Shown: positions 8,189 to 15,718, counted from the first letter of the stretch. The stretch: 15,718 bases of DNA from Polaromonas sp. UBA5171 (GCA_002413395.1 DHWX01000047.1:1-15718); one strand, 5' to 3'. Numbers and translations are program-made. Notes: generated by a model from the letters alone, not told the origin.

Positions 8189-8348
8189 AATTTTTCGGGC
8201 TGCCAGAACATTGCAAAGAGGCTTTATATCTGGCGCATGTTTTGGGTCATCGGCCTACAAATAAACAGAGCTATGGCGTAGCCCGCTGCAACCGGATCTT
8301 TGAACGTTTTGGACAGGTGGGCGGGTGCAGATTATTGACAGGACTCTT

Positions 8349-9548
8349 ATGATTTTTTTTGATGCCGCCCTCGACTGGCTGGCCCATGGATTGATAGCCG
8401 CAAGCTGGTGGCAAATTGTGCTGTACACCTTGGTGACCACTCACATCACCATAGTCAGTGTGACGCTTTACCTGCACCGTCATCAGGCGCATCGCGCCAT
8501 GGATTTGCACGCCATTCCGGCGCACTTTTTCCGTTTCTGGTTATGGCTGGGAACTGGCCAGGTCACCAGAGAGTGGGTGTCGGTGCACCGCAAGCACCAC
8601 GCCAGATGCGAAACCATGGAAGACCCGCACAGTCCCTATGCGCACGGCATCAAAACCGTGTTCTGGAAAGGGGCCGAGCTCTATCGTGCTGAAACGAAAA
8701 ACATGGAAACCATAGCCAAGTTTGGCCGTGGCACGCCCGATGACTGGCTTGAGCGCAATGTCTATTCGCGTTTCAGCTGGCAAGGTGTTGGCTTGATGAT
8801 GATTCTTGATTTGGCGCTGTTCGGCGTGGCGGGTTTGGCCGTGTGGGCCGTTCAAATGGCTTGGATACCCGTCACGGCGGCGGGCATTATCAATGGTATC
8901 GGGCACTACTGGGGCTACCGCAACTTTGAATCACCTGATGCCAGCACCAACGTATCGCCCTGGGGCATCATGATTGGCGGTGAAGAACTGCACAACAACC
9001 ACCACACCTATCCCACATCGGCCAAATTTTCTGTCAAACCTTACGAATTTGATATCGGCTGGGTTTATATTCGCGCCCTGGAAAAAGTGGGGCTGGCGAC
9101 CGTCAAGAAGGTCCCGCCCAAGCTTCATCTGGGCACCATTCAACCGGTGGCCGATGAAAGAACACTTGAAGCTCTGATCGCCCACCGTTACGAGGTGATG
9201 GCCAGTTTTGCGCGTGAACTGCGCCGCGCCGGCCAAGCCGAGATTGAAGCGATGAAAGCCAGGAAGGCGGATGTATCGTTGCTGCGTGCGGCCAATCGCT
9301 GGCTGCACCGTGACGATGATCGGGTGCCGACAGCGGCCAAGCCGCAACTCGCCCTGGCCAGAGCCGAGCACCCGGTGCTCGACAAGATGGTCATCATGCG
9401 CGAAGAGCTTCGCCAGATGTGGCTGAGCACGTCGGCATCGCGTGAGCAACTAACCTCTGATCTGCAGGTTTGGTGTCACCGTGCCGAGGAAAGCGGTATT
9501 GCCGCGCTGCGCGAGTTTTCAATGAAGCTGCGCGCGGCCCGTGCCTGA
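8349..9548 (+). CDS. membrane fatty acid (acyl-CoA/acyl-lipid) desaturase
   Basis: A 399-residue integral-membrane di-iron desaturase that introduces a double bond, probably delta-9-like, into fatty acyl chains. The three histidine boxes are complete: HRHQAH (43-48), HRKHH (80-84) and HNNHH (215-219), with an extra conserved GIGHYWGYRN (183-192). Hydrophobic segments lie near 13-40, 58-70 and 145-180. A C-terminal extension of about 150 residues (250-399) is charged and helical with no known catalytic motif. The start at ATG 8349 is preferred over GTG 8325 because AGGA lies 6 bases upstream of the ATG. The start is followed at once by a run of eight T. A perfect terminator follows the stop. 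Family assignment is strong; regiospecificity and whether the substrate is acyl-CoA or phospholipid are unknown. Confidence 0.92.
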   Translation: MIFFDAALDWLAHGLIAASWWQIVLYTLVTTHITIVSVTLYLHRHQAHRAMDLHAIPAHFFRFWLWLGTGQVTREWVSVHRKHHARCETMEDPHSPYAHGIKTVFWKGAELYRAETKNMETIAKFGRGTPDDWLERNVYSRFSWQGVGLMMILDLALFGVAGLAVWAVQMAWIPVTAAGIINGIGHYWGYRNFESPDASTNVSPWGIMIGGEELHNNHHTYPTSAKFSVKPYEFDIGWVYIRALEKVGLATVKKVPPKLHLGTIQPVADERTLEALIAHRYEVMASFARELRRAGQAEIEAMKARKADVSLLRAANRWLHRDDDRVPTAAKPQLALARAEHPVLDKMVIMREELRQMWLSTSASREQLTSDLQVWCHRAEESGIAALREFSMKLRAARA

Positions 9549-9569
9549 ACGGAGAAAAATCCCGGACAC

Positions 9570-9600
9570 AAAAAACCCGCTGTGATTCAGCGGGTTTTTT
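9570..9600. terminator. bidirectional Rho-independent terminator between the desaturase gene and rpmG
   Basis: A perfect 13-bp stem: AAAAAACCCGCTG (9570-9582), loop TGATT, CAGCGGGTTTTTT (9588-9600). The GC core is flanked by A6 on one side and T6 on the other, so it works in both directions. It lies 21 bases after the desaturase stop and 39 bases after the rpmG stop. Confidence 0.95.
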
Positions 9601-9639
9601 GATGGGCAACGCAGCGGGACGCTGCGCAATCGGGCTGAA

Positions 9640-9807
9640 TTACTTCAGTTTGATTTCCTTGTATTCGACATGCTTGCGTGCCTTGGGATCAAATTTCATG
9701 ATCAGCATCTTGTCGGGCGTGGTTTTTTTGTTCTTGGTGGTCGTGTAGAAGTGACCGGTGCCGGCAGTCGATTCCAGTTTGATTTTTTCGCGTGCGCCTT
9801 TAGCCAT
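9640..9807 (-). CDS. rpmG: 50S ribosomal protein L33
   Basis: A 55-residue basic ribosomal protein of the large subunit, near the E site. It begins MAKGAREKIKLESTAG and contains FYTTTKNKK and a C-terminal KARKHVEYKEIKLK, which are typical of L33. It has no cysteines, so it is the zinc-independent (C-minus) form. ATG has AGGA about 8 bases upstream. It is the second gene of the rpmB-rpmG operon, 66 bases after rpmB, and ends just before the shared terminator. Confidence 0.97.
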   Translation of the reverse strand: MAKGAREKIKLESTAGTGHFYTTTKNKKTTPDKMLIMKFDPKARKHVEYKEIKLK

Positions 9808-9873
9808 GATTTTTCCTAGTCAGTTGAGAACAGAGCTGGCCGCTGTGCGACTGCTGCTTGTTCCCCAATAAAT

Positions 9874-10107
9874 TTAGATTTCCCCGCGGGCACGAAGGTC
9901 CACCAGGACAGCGTCGATGCCTTTTTTGTCAATCAAGCGCAGACCGGCACTGGTAATGCGCAAACGCACCCAGCGGTTTTCGCTTTCGACCCAGATGCGG
10001 CGGTACTGCAAATTAGGCATGAACCGGCGTTTGGTTTTGTTGTTGGCGTGGGAAACCTTGTTTCCCACCATCGGGGCTTTGCCCGTGACCTGACAGACGC
10101 GTGCCAT
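9874..10107 (-). CDS. rpmB: 50S ribosomal protein L28
   Basis: A 77-residue large-subunit ribosomal protein. The N-terminus MARVCQVTGKAPMVGNKVSHANNKT (shown here only as a landmark: MARVCQVTGK) and the block TKRRFMPNLQYRR are typical of L28. Only one Cys (Cys5) is present, so no zinc ribbon is formed. The reading frame is open 26 codons farther upstream from a TTG, but the family N-terminus and the GGAGAG ribosome site 5 bases before the ATG fix the start at 10107. It is the first gene of the operon with rpmG, served by the promoter at 10186-10213. Confidence 0.97.
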   Translation of the reverse strand: MARVCQVTGKAPMVGNKVSHANNKTKRRFMPNLQYRRIWVESENRWVRLRITSAGLRLIDKKGIDAVLVDLRARGEI

Positions 10108-10185
10108 GCGCACTCTCCGTAAAAAAATGAATAATTTGGATGCTGGCTCGCGGCGCAATTCCTGCCAAGCCCAGCCAAGCCTCAA

Positions 10186-10213
10186 ATTATAGCCTGAAAA
10201 CTGATTTGTTCAA
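10186..10213 (-). promoter_or_regulatory. sigma-70-type promoter of rpmB-rpmG
   Basis: On the minus strand, TTGAAC (10213-10208) is followed after 16 bases by a perfect TATAAT (10191-10186). The ATG of rpmB is 78 bases downstream of the -10, leaving a leader of roughly 70 bases. It is the best promoter match I found in the window. Confidence 0.75.
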
Positions 10214-10244
10214 AGTGCCGCTTTCGCGGCTGCCGCACGGCCAT

Positions 10245-11189
10245 TCAGGCGCCTTGCTCCAGAAACCGCTGGGCATCAAGCGCCGCCATGCAGCCAGTCC
10301 CTGCGCTGGTGATGGCCTGGCGGTAAATGTGGTCTTGCACGTCACCAGCGGCGAACACGCCCGGCACGCTGGTCATGGTGGCCAGGCCCTGCTGCCCGGT
10401 TTTGGTGAGGATGTAGCCACCCTCCATCTCCAGTTGCCCGGCAAAAATCTCGGTGTTGGGCTGGTGGCCGATGGCGATAAAGCAGCCCTTGAGCCCGATG
10501 TCCTGGGTGATGCCATTTCGGGTGCTTTTCAGCCGCACGCCAGTCACGCCCGAAGCATCCCCGAGCACCTCGTCCAGCGTGGTATGCAGTTTGAGTTCAA
10601 TCTTGCCGGCCGCCACTTTTTCATGCAGTTTGTCGATCAGGATGGCTTCGGCCTTGAATTTGTCGCGCCGGTGCACCAGCGTGACCTTGCTGGCAATGTT
10701 GGACAGATACAGCGCTTCTTCCACGGCAGTGTTGCCGCCACCGATGACACAGACCTCCTGTTCGCGGTAGAAAAACCCGTCGCAGGTGGCGCAACCGGAG
10801 ACGCCGCGGCCCATGAATGCCGTTTCCGATGGCAGCCCCAGGTATTTGGCGGAAGCCCCGGTGGCGATGATCAGCGCGTCGCAGGTGTAAGTGCCGCTGT
10901 CACCCGTCAGCGTGAAGGGGCGCTTGCCGAGATCGACCTGATTGATCTGATCAAAAATAATTTCCGTCTTGAAGCGCTCGGCGTGCGCCAAAAAGCGCTG
11001 CATCAAGTCCGGCCCCTGTACTCCTTGTGCATCAGCCGGCCAATTATCAACGTCGGTGGTGGTCATGAGCTGGCCGCCTTGCGCGATGCCGGTAATCAGC
11101 GCCGGGCTGAGGTTGGCGCGCGCGGCATACACCGCCGCGGTGTAGCCTGCGGGGCCCGAACCGAGAATAAGAACTTTAGAATGTTTCAT
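10245..11189 (-). CDS. trxB: thioredoxin-disulfide reductase
   Basis: A 314-residue cytoplasmic FAD enzyme that reduces thioredoxin with NADPH. The FAD-binding GSGPAGYTA is at 10-18, the redox-active Cys-Ala-Thr-Cys at 133-136 (context SGCATCDGFF), and the NADPH-binding GGGNTAVEEA at 150-159, followed by HRRDKF. The C-terminal FAD motif is AAGDVQD. Length and motif positions match E. coli TrxB (321 residues, Cys135/Cys138). The frame stays open 18 codons upstream, but those residues do not fit the family, so ATG 11189 is chosen. The ribosome site there is poor. The gene diverges from the Crp-type regulator. No clear terminator follows; a 5-bp GCCGC-GAAA-GCGGC stem-loop (10217-10230) overlaps the rpmB promoter region. 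Confidence 0.97.
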   Translation of the reverse strand: MKHSKVLILGSGPAGYTAAVYAARANLSPALITGIAQGGQLMTTTDVDNWPADAQGVQGPDLMQRFLAHAERFKTEIIFDQINQVDLGKRPFTLTGDSGTYTCDALIIATGASAKYLGLPSETAFMGRGVSGCATCDGFFYREQEVCVIGGGNTAVEEALYLSNIASKVTLVHRRDKFKAEAILIDKLHEKVAAGKIELKLHTTLDEVLGDASGVTGVRLKSTRNGITQDIGLKGCFIAIGHQPNTEIFAGQLEMEGGYILTKTGQQGLATMTSVPGVFAAGDVQDHIYRQAITSAGTGCMAALDAQRFLEQGA

Positions 11190-11327
11190 GATGAAAAACT
11201 GATTGGGAAAATTTTGGAACTCATGTAGAGTCAGGTCGCACAAGGCAAAGCCTTCACTGCGGTGATTGGCTGTCAGGGGATTGTTATTGTAAGAACTCGC
11301 GCGACGCGTCGTTGCGCTGTGAGGTTT

Positions 11328-11334
11328 GGAGGAG
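11328..11334 (+). promoter_or_regulatory. strong Shine-Dalgarno site that fixes the regulator start
   Basis: GGAGGAG lies 5 bases before ATG 11340. It favours this start over the in-frame upstream start at 11262, whose 26 extra residues have no counterpart in the Crp family. The 150-base divergent gap 11190-11339 holds the promoters of trxB and this gene, but no clear -35/-10 pair or CRP/FNR dyad is visible. Confidence 0.8.
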
Positions 11335-11339
11335 TTGAT

Positions 11340-12017
11340 ATGGTAACAATGGTGTCCAATCTGGAATTGATTCGCCGTGTGCCACTTTTTTCAATGCTGA
11401 CGGTCAGTCAGGCGGAATCAGTGGCCAGCGCGGTGGTCAAGCGCCGCTTCAAGCGAGGAGAGCCGATTGTGGAGCAGGGCAAGAAATCCAACGCGCTGTC
11501 CATCATTCTGACCGGGCGCGTCCGTGTCGTCACCACCGACGCCCGCGGCCGCGAGGTCATTCTGGCCACCATGCACCCTGGGGACTATGTGGGCGAGATG
11601 AGCCTGATTGACGATGCGCCGCATTCAGCCACGGTGAGTGCCGAGGTTCAAACGGATGTCCTGACACTCGGTCGGCTGGAGTTTGCGCGTTGCTTGCCCG
11701 AGAATAGTTCCATGGCCTATGCGGTGATGCGGGGGCTAGTGCAGCGCCTGCGCCATGCAGACCGAAAAATCGAGTCGCTGGCGCTGATGGATGTGTATGG
11801 CCGCGTGGCCCATGCACTGCTGGAGTCTGCCAGCGAAGACGGCGATGGCAACACCGTGATTCGCGACAAGGTCTCGCGCCAGGATCTGGCCAAGATGGTT
11901 GGCGCTTCACGCGAGATGGTCAGCCGGGTGATGAAGGATCTCGAAGACCGCGGTTTCGTTGAAACCCGCGAGGACGGCGCGTTGCTGGTGAAAGAGCGAC
12001 TCAATTCCCTGGGTTGA
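11340..12017 (+). CDS. Crp/Fnr family transcriptional regulator
   Basis: A 225-residue DNA-binding regulator. It has an N-terminal cyclic-nucleotide-type beta-roll (about 15-120, with GDYVGEMSLIDDAPHSATV at 81-99), a dimerisation helix (about 122-150) and a C-terminal winged helix-turn-helix (178-200, SRQDLAKMVGASREMVSRV) ending in a GFVETRE wing. The FNR-type N-terminal Cys cluster is absent, so it is not an oxygen-sensing iron-sulfur protein. In the phosphate-binding cassette, the Arg that contacts cAMP in CRP (R82) is replaced by His95, although Glu86 and Ser96 are kept; this makes classical cAMP binding doubtful. Its ligand and targets are unknown. It lies between trxB and ftsK, where enterobacteria have lrp, and may be read through into ftsK (55-base gap with no terminator beyond a small 6-bp stem at 12040-12058). 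Confidence 0.93.
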   Translation: MVTMVSNLELIRRVPLFSMLTVSQAESVASAVVKRRFKRGEPIVEQGKKSNALSIILTGRVRVVTTDARGREVILATMHPGDYVGEMSLIDDAPHSATVSAEVQTDVLTLGRLEFARCLPENSSMAYAVMRGLVQRLRHADRKIESLALMDVYGRVAHALLESASEDGDGNTVIRDKVSRQDLAKMVGASREMVSRVMKDLEDRGFVETREDGALLVKERLNSLG

Positions 12018-12072
12018 CGGCCCGCCCGGTCGTCCCGTCCTTACCCAACTGCGGTAAGCTCTCAGACAGGCC

Positions 12073-14409
12073 ATGACTTACTCACTAGACACCCTGAACA
12101 CCAGAAATTCCCATGCTGCGGGCGCAGCCGGCGGCATCAAACGCTTTACCCACGAAGTCAGCCTCATTTTGGGCCTGCTCGGCCTGATGTTCTGGCTGGT
12201 GGCAATGCTGAGCTATTCGCCGCAGGATGCTGCCTGGTCAACCTCCGGCAGCGCCGAGGCTGTGAACGGCGCGCAGGCAGCCGCCCACAACTGGGGCGGC
12301 CGTATCGGAGCCTGGGTGGCCGACATCAGCTATTTCCTGCTGGGTTTTTCTGTCTGGTGGGCGCTGGCTGCGGGCTGTCATGTCTGGCTGCAGTCGCTGG
12401 CGCGCGGGTTGCGCAGCGAGCCGCGAACTGCTGCGGCGTCACGGCGCGCTGGCCGCGCCAGGTTCTGGCTGGGCATTGCGTTGCTGCTGGTTGCCAGTGC
12501 GGCGCTGGAATGGTCCCGGCTTTACCGTTTTGAATACCGGTTACCCGGCCATGCGGGCGGGGTGCTTGGGTATCTGGTGGGCGGCCTGGGTGTGAAATGG
12601 CTCGGTTTTGCAGGCTCAGGCCTGGTCTTCATCGCGCTAGGTGTGATTGCCGTGTCTGTCGTCTTCAGTTTTTCGTGGGCGCGTGTGGCCCTGGTGCTGG
12701 GTGCCTGGATCGATGGCCTGCTGGACTCGCGCCGTGAAAAGCGCGAGATCGCCGAAGACCTCGCCCTTGGCCGACTGGCTGCCCGCGAGCGGGAGGAAAC
12801 CCTGACCGGTGAGCGCATCGAGATTGAAGAGCATCATCCGGCGCCGGTAATGATTGAGCCCACGCTGGCCGATATTCCGAAAAGCGAGCGGGTGGCCAAG
12901 GAGCGGCAGAAACCGTTGTTCAGCGAACTGCCCGACTCCCGGCTGCCGCAAGTGGACCTGCTTGACGGGGCCTTGATGAGGCAGGAGAGCGTGACCCCGG
13001 AAACCCTTGAAATGACATCGCGGTTGATCGAGAAAAAGCTCAGGGACTTTGGTGTCGAGGTGCGTGTGGTGGCCGCGGCACCGGGCCCGGTCATTACCCG
13101 CTATGAAATCGAGCCTGCCACGGGCGTGAAGGGCTCGCAGGTGGTCAACCTGGCCAGGGATCTGGCGCGTGCCCTGAGTCTGGTATCGATTAGGGTGATT
13201 GAGACCATTCCCGGAAAGAACTGCATGGCGCTGGAGTTGCCGAATGCCAAACGGCAGTCGATCAGGCTCAGTGAAATTCTGGGCTCGCAGGTCTATCACG
13301 AAGCCAAATCCATGCTCACGCTCGGTTTGGGCAAGGACATCGCCGGCCATGCCGTAGTTGCCGATCTGGCAAAAATGCCGCACTGCCTTGTTGCCGGCAC
13401 CACTGGCTCAGGCAAGTCGGTGGGCATCAACGCGATGATTTTGAGCCTGCTGTACAAGGCCGATGCGCGTGAGGTGCGGCTGCTGCTGATCGACCCGAAA
13501 ATGCTGGAGATGAGCGCCTATGAAGGCATTCCACATTTGTTGTGCCCGGTGGTGACCGACATGCGGCAAGCCGCGAACGCACTGACCTGGTGCGTGGCGG
13601 AAATGGAAAGGCGCTACAAGCTGATGAGTCGGCTCGGCGTGCGCAATCTGGCGGGCTACAACGTCAAGATTGATGAAGCCAAGGCGCGTGGCGAATTCAT
13701 CTACAACCCGTTCAGCCTGACGCCTGAGCAGCCTGAGCCGTTGGAACGTCTGCACTACATTGTGGTGGTGATTGACGAGCTGGCCGACCTGATGATGGTG
13801 GTGGGCAAAAAAATTGAAGAGCTGATTGCGCGGCTGGCGCAAAAAGCCCGAGCCGCCGGCATTCACCTGGTGCTGGCCACGCAGCGGCCCAGTGTTGATG
13901 TGATCACCGGCCTGATCAAGGCGAACATCCCGACGCGGCTGTCGTTCCAGGTCAGCAGCAAGATAGACAGCCGCACCATCCTTGACCAAATGGGTGCCGA
14001 AGCTCTGCTGGGCATGGGTGACATGCTTTACATGCCAAGCGGTACGGGGTTTCCGATCCGCGTGCATGGTGCCTTTGTCAGCGACGATGAGGTGCACCGT
14101 GTGGTGGCCTACCTTAAGCAGCAGGGTCAGCCCAACTACATTGAAGGCGTGCTCGAAGGCGGCGCGGTTGATGGCGAGGACGGTGACCTGGCCGGCAAGG
14201 CCAGCGGTGAAAAAGATCCGATGTACGACCAGGCCGTGGCAGTCGTTCTGAAAAACCGCAAGGCCAGCATCTCTCTGGTGCAGCGCCACCTTAAGATCGG
14301 CTACAACCGCGCCGCGCGACTGGTGGAAGACATGGAAAATGCCGGACTGGTTAGCGCAATGAGCGGCAGCGGCCAGCGCGAAATCCTAGTGCCCAACCGC
14401 GTGGAGTGA
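12073..14409 (+). CDS. ftsK: DNA translocase FtsK
   Basis: A 778-residue septal DNA pump that clears chromosome termini and activates XerCD dimer resolution during division. The N-terminal membrane domain has four hydrophobic stretches (about 29-48, 81-105, 131-147, 179-200). A charged linker (205-300) is much shorter than in E. coli. The motor follows: Walker A GTTGSGKS (442-449), Walker B VVVIDE (564-569), and ATQRPSVDVITGLIKANIP (602-620). The C-terminal gamma winged-helix domain (about 715-775) contains RHLKIGYNRAARLVEDME (738-755), the region that reads KOPS sequences. All parts are intact. The start ATG has a modest AGG upstream. lolA follows with overlapping translation signals. Confidence 0.97.
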   Translation: MTYSLDTLNTRNSHAAGAAGGIKRFTHEVSLILGLLGLMFWLVAMLSYSPQDAAWSTSGSAEAVNGAQAAAHNWGGRIGAWVADISYFLLGFSVWWALAAGCHVWLQSLARGLRSEPRTAAASRRAGRARFWLGIALLLVASAALEWSRLYRFEYRLPGHAGGVLGYLVGGLGVKWLGFAGSGLVFIALGVIAVSVVFSFSWARVALVLGAWIDGLLDSRREKREIAEDLALGRLAAREREETLTGERIEIEEHHPAPVMIEPTLADIPKSERVAKERQKPLFSELPDSRLPQVDLLDGALMRQESVTPETLEMTSRLIEKKLRDFGVEVRVVAAAPGPVITRYEIEPATGVKGSQVVNLARDLARALSLVSIRVIETIPGKNCMALELPNAKRQSIRLSEILGSQVYHEAKSMLTLGLGKDIAGHAVVADLAKMPHCLVAGTTGSGKSVGINAMILSLLYKADAREVRLLLIDPKMLEMSAYEGIPHLLCPVVTDMRQAANALTWCVAEMERRYKLMSRLGVRNLAGYNVKIDEAKARGEFIYNPFSLTPEQPEPLERLHYIVVVIDELADLMMVVGKKIEELIARLAQKARAAGIHLVLATQRPSVDVITGLIKANIPTRLSFQVSSKIDSRTILDQMGAEALLGMGDMLYMPSGTGFPIRVHGAFVSDDEVHRVVAYLKQQGQPNYIEGVLEGGAVDGEDGDLAGKASGEKDPMYDQAVAVVLKNRKASISLVQRHLKIGYNRAARLVEDMENAGLVSAMSGSGQREILVPNRVE

Positions 14410-14414
14410 AGTTG

Positions 14415-15071
14415 ATGAAAAATTTGTTTGCTATGCTTTTAATGGCTGCATGTGCCCATTCTGTCTGGGCCGACGGTCTGGAAAGTCTGGAAAATTTTGT
14501 CAAGACGGTGCGCAGCGGTCGCGCCGACTTTACCCAGGTGGTCACAGCGCCGACCCGGGAAGGTCAGAGCGCGCACAGCAAGACTTCAAGCGGCACTTTC
14601 GCGTTTGCCCGGCCAAACCGCTTCAGCTTCATCTATAAAAAACCCTTCAAGCAAAGCATCGTGGCCGACGGCCAGACGCTGTGGCTGTACGACGCTGACC
14701 TGAATCAAGTGACCGAGCGCAAACAGGCTGGTGCGCTGGGCTCCACACCCGCCGCCCTGATTGCCGCCGCGCCCGATCTGCGTGCCCTGCAGGCCGATTT
14801 CACGCTCGCCGCCGCGCCTGACCAGGATGGTTTGCAGTGGGTGGTGGCTACGCCCAAGGCCAAGGACGGCCAATTACAGATGGTGCGCGTTGGTTTTCGC
14901 GCGCGTGAGAGTGCTGCCGGAAAATCGACCGAACTGGCTATGCTGGAAATTCTTGACAGTTTTGGTCAGCGCTCGGTACTGAGCTTCAGCAAGGTCGAGG
15001 TCAACCCGACTCTGCCCTCAGACCTCTTCAAGTTCAAGCCGCCGCAGGGTGCGGATCTGCTGCGGCAGTAG
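14415..15071 (+). CDS. lolA: outer-membrane lipoprotein carrier protein LolA
   Basis: A 218-residue periplasmic chaperone that takes lipoproteins from the LolCDE complex and hands them to LolB. The signal peptide is MKNLFAMLLMAACAHSVWA, with cleavage before Asp20. Family landmarks are RADFTQVV, the conserved ARPNRFSF (about 63-70), VADGQTLWLYD, and a C-terminal FKFKPPQGADLL. Two starts are possible: GTG 14406, which overlaps the ftsK stop (GTGA), and ATG 14415. The ATG is preferred because GGAG (14403-14406), inside the last ftsK codons, is 8 bases upstream and gives a better signal peptide. Translation is therefore coupled to ftsK, as in the conserved ftsK-lolA pair. No strong terminator follows; the 155-base gap to the transporter gene has only short weak stems. 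Confidence 0.95.
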   Translation: MKNLFAMLLMAACAHSVWADGLESLENFVKTVRSGRADFTQVVTAPTREGQSAHSKTSSGTFAFARPNRFSFIYKKPFKQSIVADGQTLWLYDADLNQVTERKQAGALGSTPAALIAAAPDLRALQADFTLAAAPDQDGLQWVVATPKAKDGQLQMVRVGFRARESAAGKSTELAMLEILDSFGQRSVLSFSKVEVNPTLPSDLFKFKPPQGADLLRQ

Positions 15072-15226
15072 CAAAGGCAAAAGCGTTTGCATTGACATTG
15101 ACCTTTGTCCACGCTTTGGGAAAAGTGTCATGAGTGCTATCAGGGAAGCGCGCTCACCCAAAAGGTGAACGTCATTGAAGACAAAAGCGCCAGATTCCAT
15201 GCGGCTTTGTCACGGAAACCAAGCGG

Positions 15227-15718
15227 TCAACGGCGATTCCCCGGTTTATAAACCATGACCAGTGCTATCTCGCCGAGGATGGCGGCAGAGGTTAGAAGCA
15301 GCCGCAGTGTGACGGTTTCACCAAGAAACATGATGCCCCCCAGGGCGGCCAGAGCCGGTACGCTGAGCTGGACCGTTGCTGCGCTGCTGGCTTTCAGCCC
15401 ACGCAGGGCTGTGTACCAAATTGCATAGCCGGCACCAGAGGCGAGGGCTCCGGAGGCCAGCGCGTAGCCCAATCCGGCCCTGTCCACGGAACGCCATGGC
15501 ACCGTGACCAGACTCAGCAGCACGGCCAAGGCGGCTGCCAGCAAGAAATTCCCGCCGCTCACGCGGGTCGGGTTATCGGCTCCTTTGCCGCGCAGGGAAT
15601 ACACGCCCCAGGCAACGCCAGCGCCCAACATCAGGGCTGAGCCGAGCAGCGGTGGCGCCGACAAGCCAGGCAGCAGCCAACGCACGCCGCTGACAGACCC
15701 ACGTAGACATATGAAAAC
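15227..15718 (-). CDS. DMT/EamA family transporter, C-terminal part (5' end beyond the window)
   Basis: The C-terminal half of a drug/metabolite-type inner-membrane transporter. The frame stays open to the right edge with no stop, so the GTG at 15685 is unlikely to be the real start and the N-terminal half is outside the window. About five hydrophobic helices are visible, for example LLGSALMLGAGVAWGVYSL, FLLAAALAVLLSLVTV, ASGAGYAIWYTAL and LLLTSAAILGEIALVMVY. EamA hallmarks are the GVAWGVYSLRGKG block and the penultimate-helix sequence ATVQLSVPALAALGGIMFLGE with its conserved Gln, Pro and GE pair. It ends in a basic tail (KPGNRR). The substrate is unknown. It converges with lolA. Confidence 0.88.
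   Translation of the reverse strand, partial: VFICLRGSVSGVRWLLPGLSAPPLLGSALMLGAGVAWGVYSLRGKGADNPTRVSGGNFLLAAALAVLLSLVTVPWRSVDRAGLGYALASGALASGAGYAIWYTALRGLKASSAATVQLSVPALAALGGIMFLGETVTLRLLLTSAAILGEIALVMVYKPGNRR

Noticed and set aside
8160..8196. TTTTTGCC/GGCAAAAA stem (8160-8167, 8175-8182) as a terminator of the methyltransferase gene
   Set aside because: It lies inside the last codons, has only three G-C pairs, and the following T-run starts eight bases after the stem.
8335..8340. Perfect TTGACA as a -35 promoter element for the desaturase
   Set aside because: It overlaps the ribosome site 9 bases before the start codon, so a promoter here would start transcription inside the gene.
10217..10230. 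GCCGC-GAAA-GCGGC stem-loop as a trxB terminator
   Set aside because: The stem is five base pairs with no T-run, and it lies directly upstream of the rpmB -35 element.
10140..11228. 362-codon plus-strand frame opposite trxB
   Set aside because: It overlaps the intact trxB gene almost completely and has no family features.
13408..14289. 293-codon minus-strand frame opposite ftsK
   Set aside because: It is an antisense shadow of conserved ftsK codons; the His/Gln-rich composition is typical of antisense translation.
15092..15120. TTGACATTGACC as a promoter after lolA
   Set aside because: No -10-like hexamer lies at 16-18 bases from either -35 candidate, and no plus-strand gene follows in the window.

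Overview
The window looks like chromosome of a betaproteobacterium, order Burkholderiales, most likely Comamonadaceae (Polaromonas/Rhodoferax-like). This rests on recognised protein families, a GC-rich body with strong G/C third-position bias, a Zn-independent L33/L28 ribosomal protein pair, and a trxB / regulator / ftsK / lolA order. No tRNA, rRNA, CRISPR array, phage or complete insertion sequence is visible.

Region 1 (1-1304) is the only accessory-looking part and is visibly richer in A+T, at least to about 900. It holds a small exported Gly/Trp/Met-rich membrane peptide, a DUF302 protein, and a decayed Met-rich periplasmic-type protein with two stop codons and a 2-base frameshift. It looks like the eroded edge of a metal- or stress-linked cassette. 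Region 2 (1460-3784, minus strand) is a two-gene operon for a heteromeric acyl-CoA dehydrogenase of the PimC/PimD type. The large subunit keeps the catalytic features and the small one has lost them.

Region 3 (3835-8188) holds housekeeping genes: yceH (minus) diverging from purN (plus) across 18 bp, prfC (minus) converging on purN across a perfect hairpin, and an RsmB/NOP-type RNA m5C methyltransferase (plus) diverging from prfC. Region 4 (8349-10213) has a membrane fatty acid desaturase and, on the other strand, the rpmB-rpmG operon with a clear sigma-70-type promoter. A strong 13-bp bidirectional terminator separates the two.

Region 5 (10245-15071) has trxB (minus) diverging from a Crp/Fnr-family regulator (plus), followed by ftsK and lolA (plus, translationally coupled). 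This matches the enterobacterial trxB-lrp-ftsK-lolA order, with a Crp-type regulator in the place of lrp. The window ends inside a DMT/EamA-family transporter on the minus strand (15227 to the edge).

Overall this is mostly conserved core genome. I found no convincing new multi-gene system. The most useful leads are the decaying Met-rich gene next to the DUF302 gene, the split-function acyl-CoA dehydrogenase pair, the 11-bp perfect palindrome between purN and prfC, and short motifs that may be relics of an interspersed repeat.
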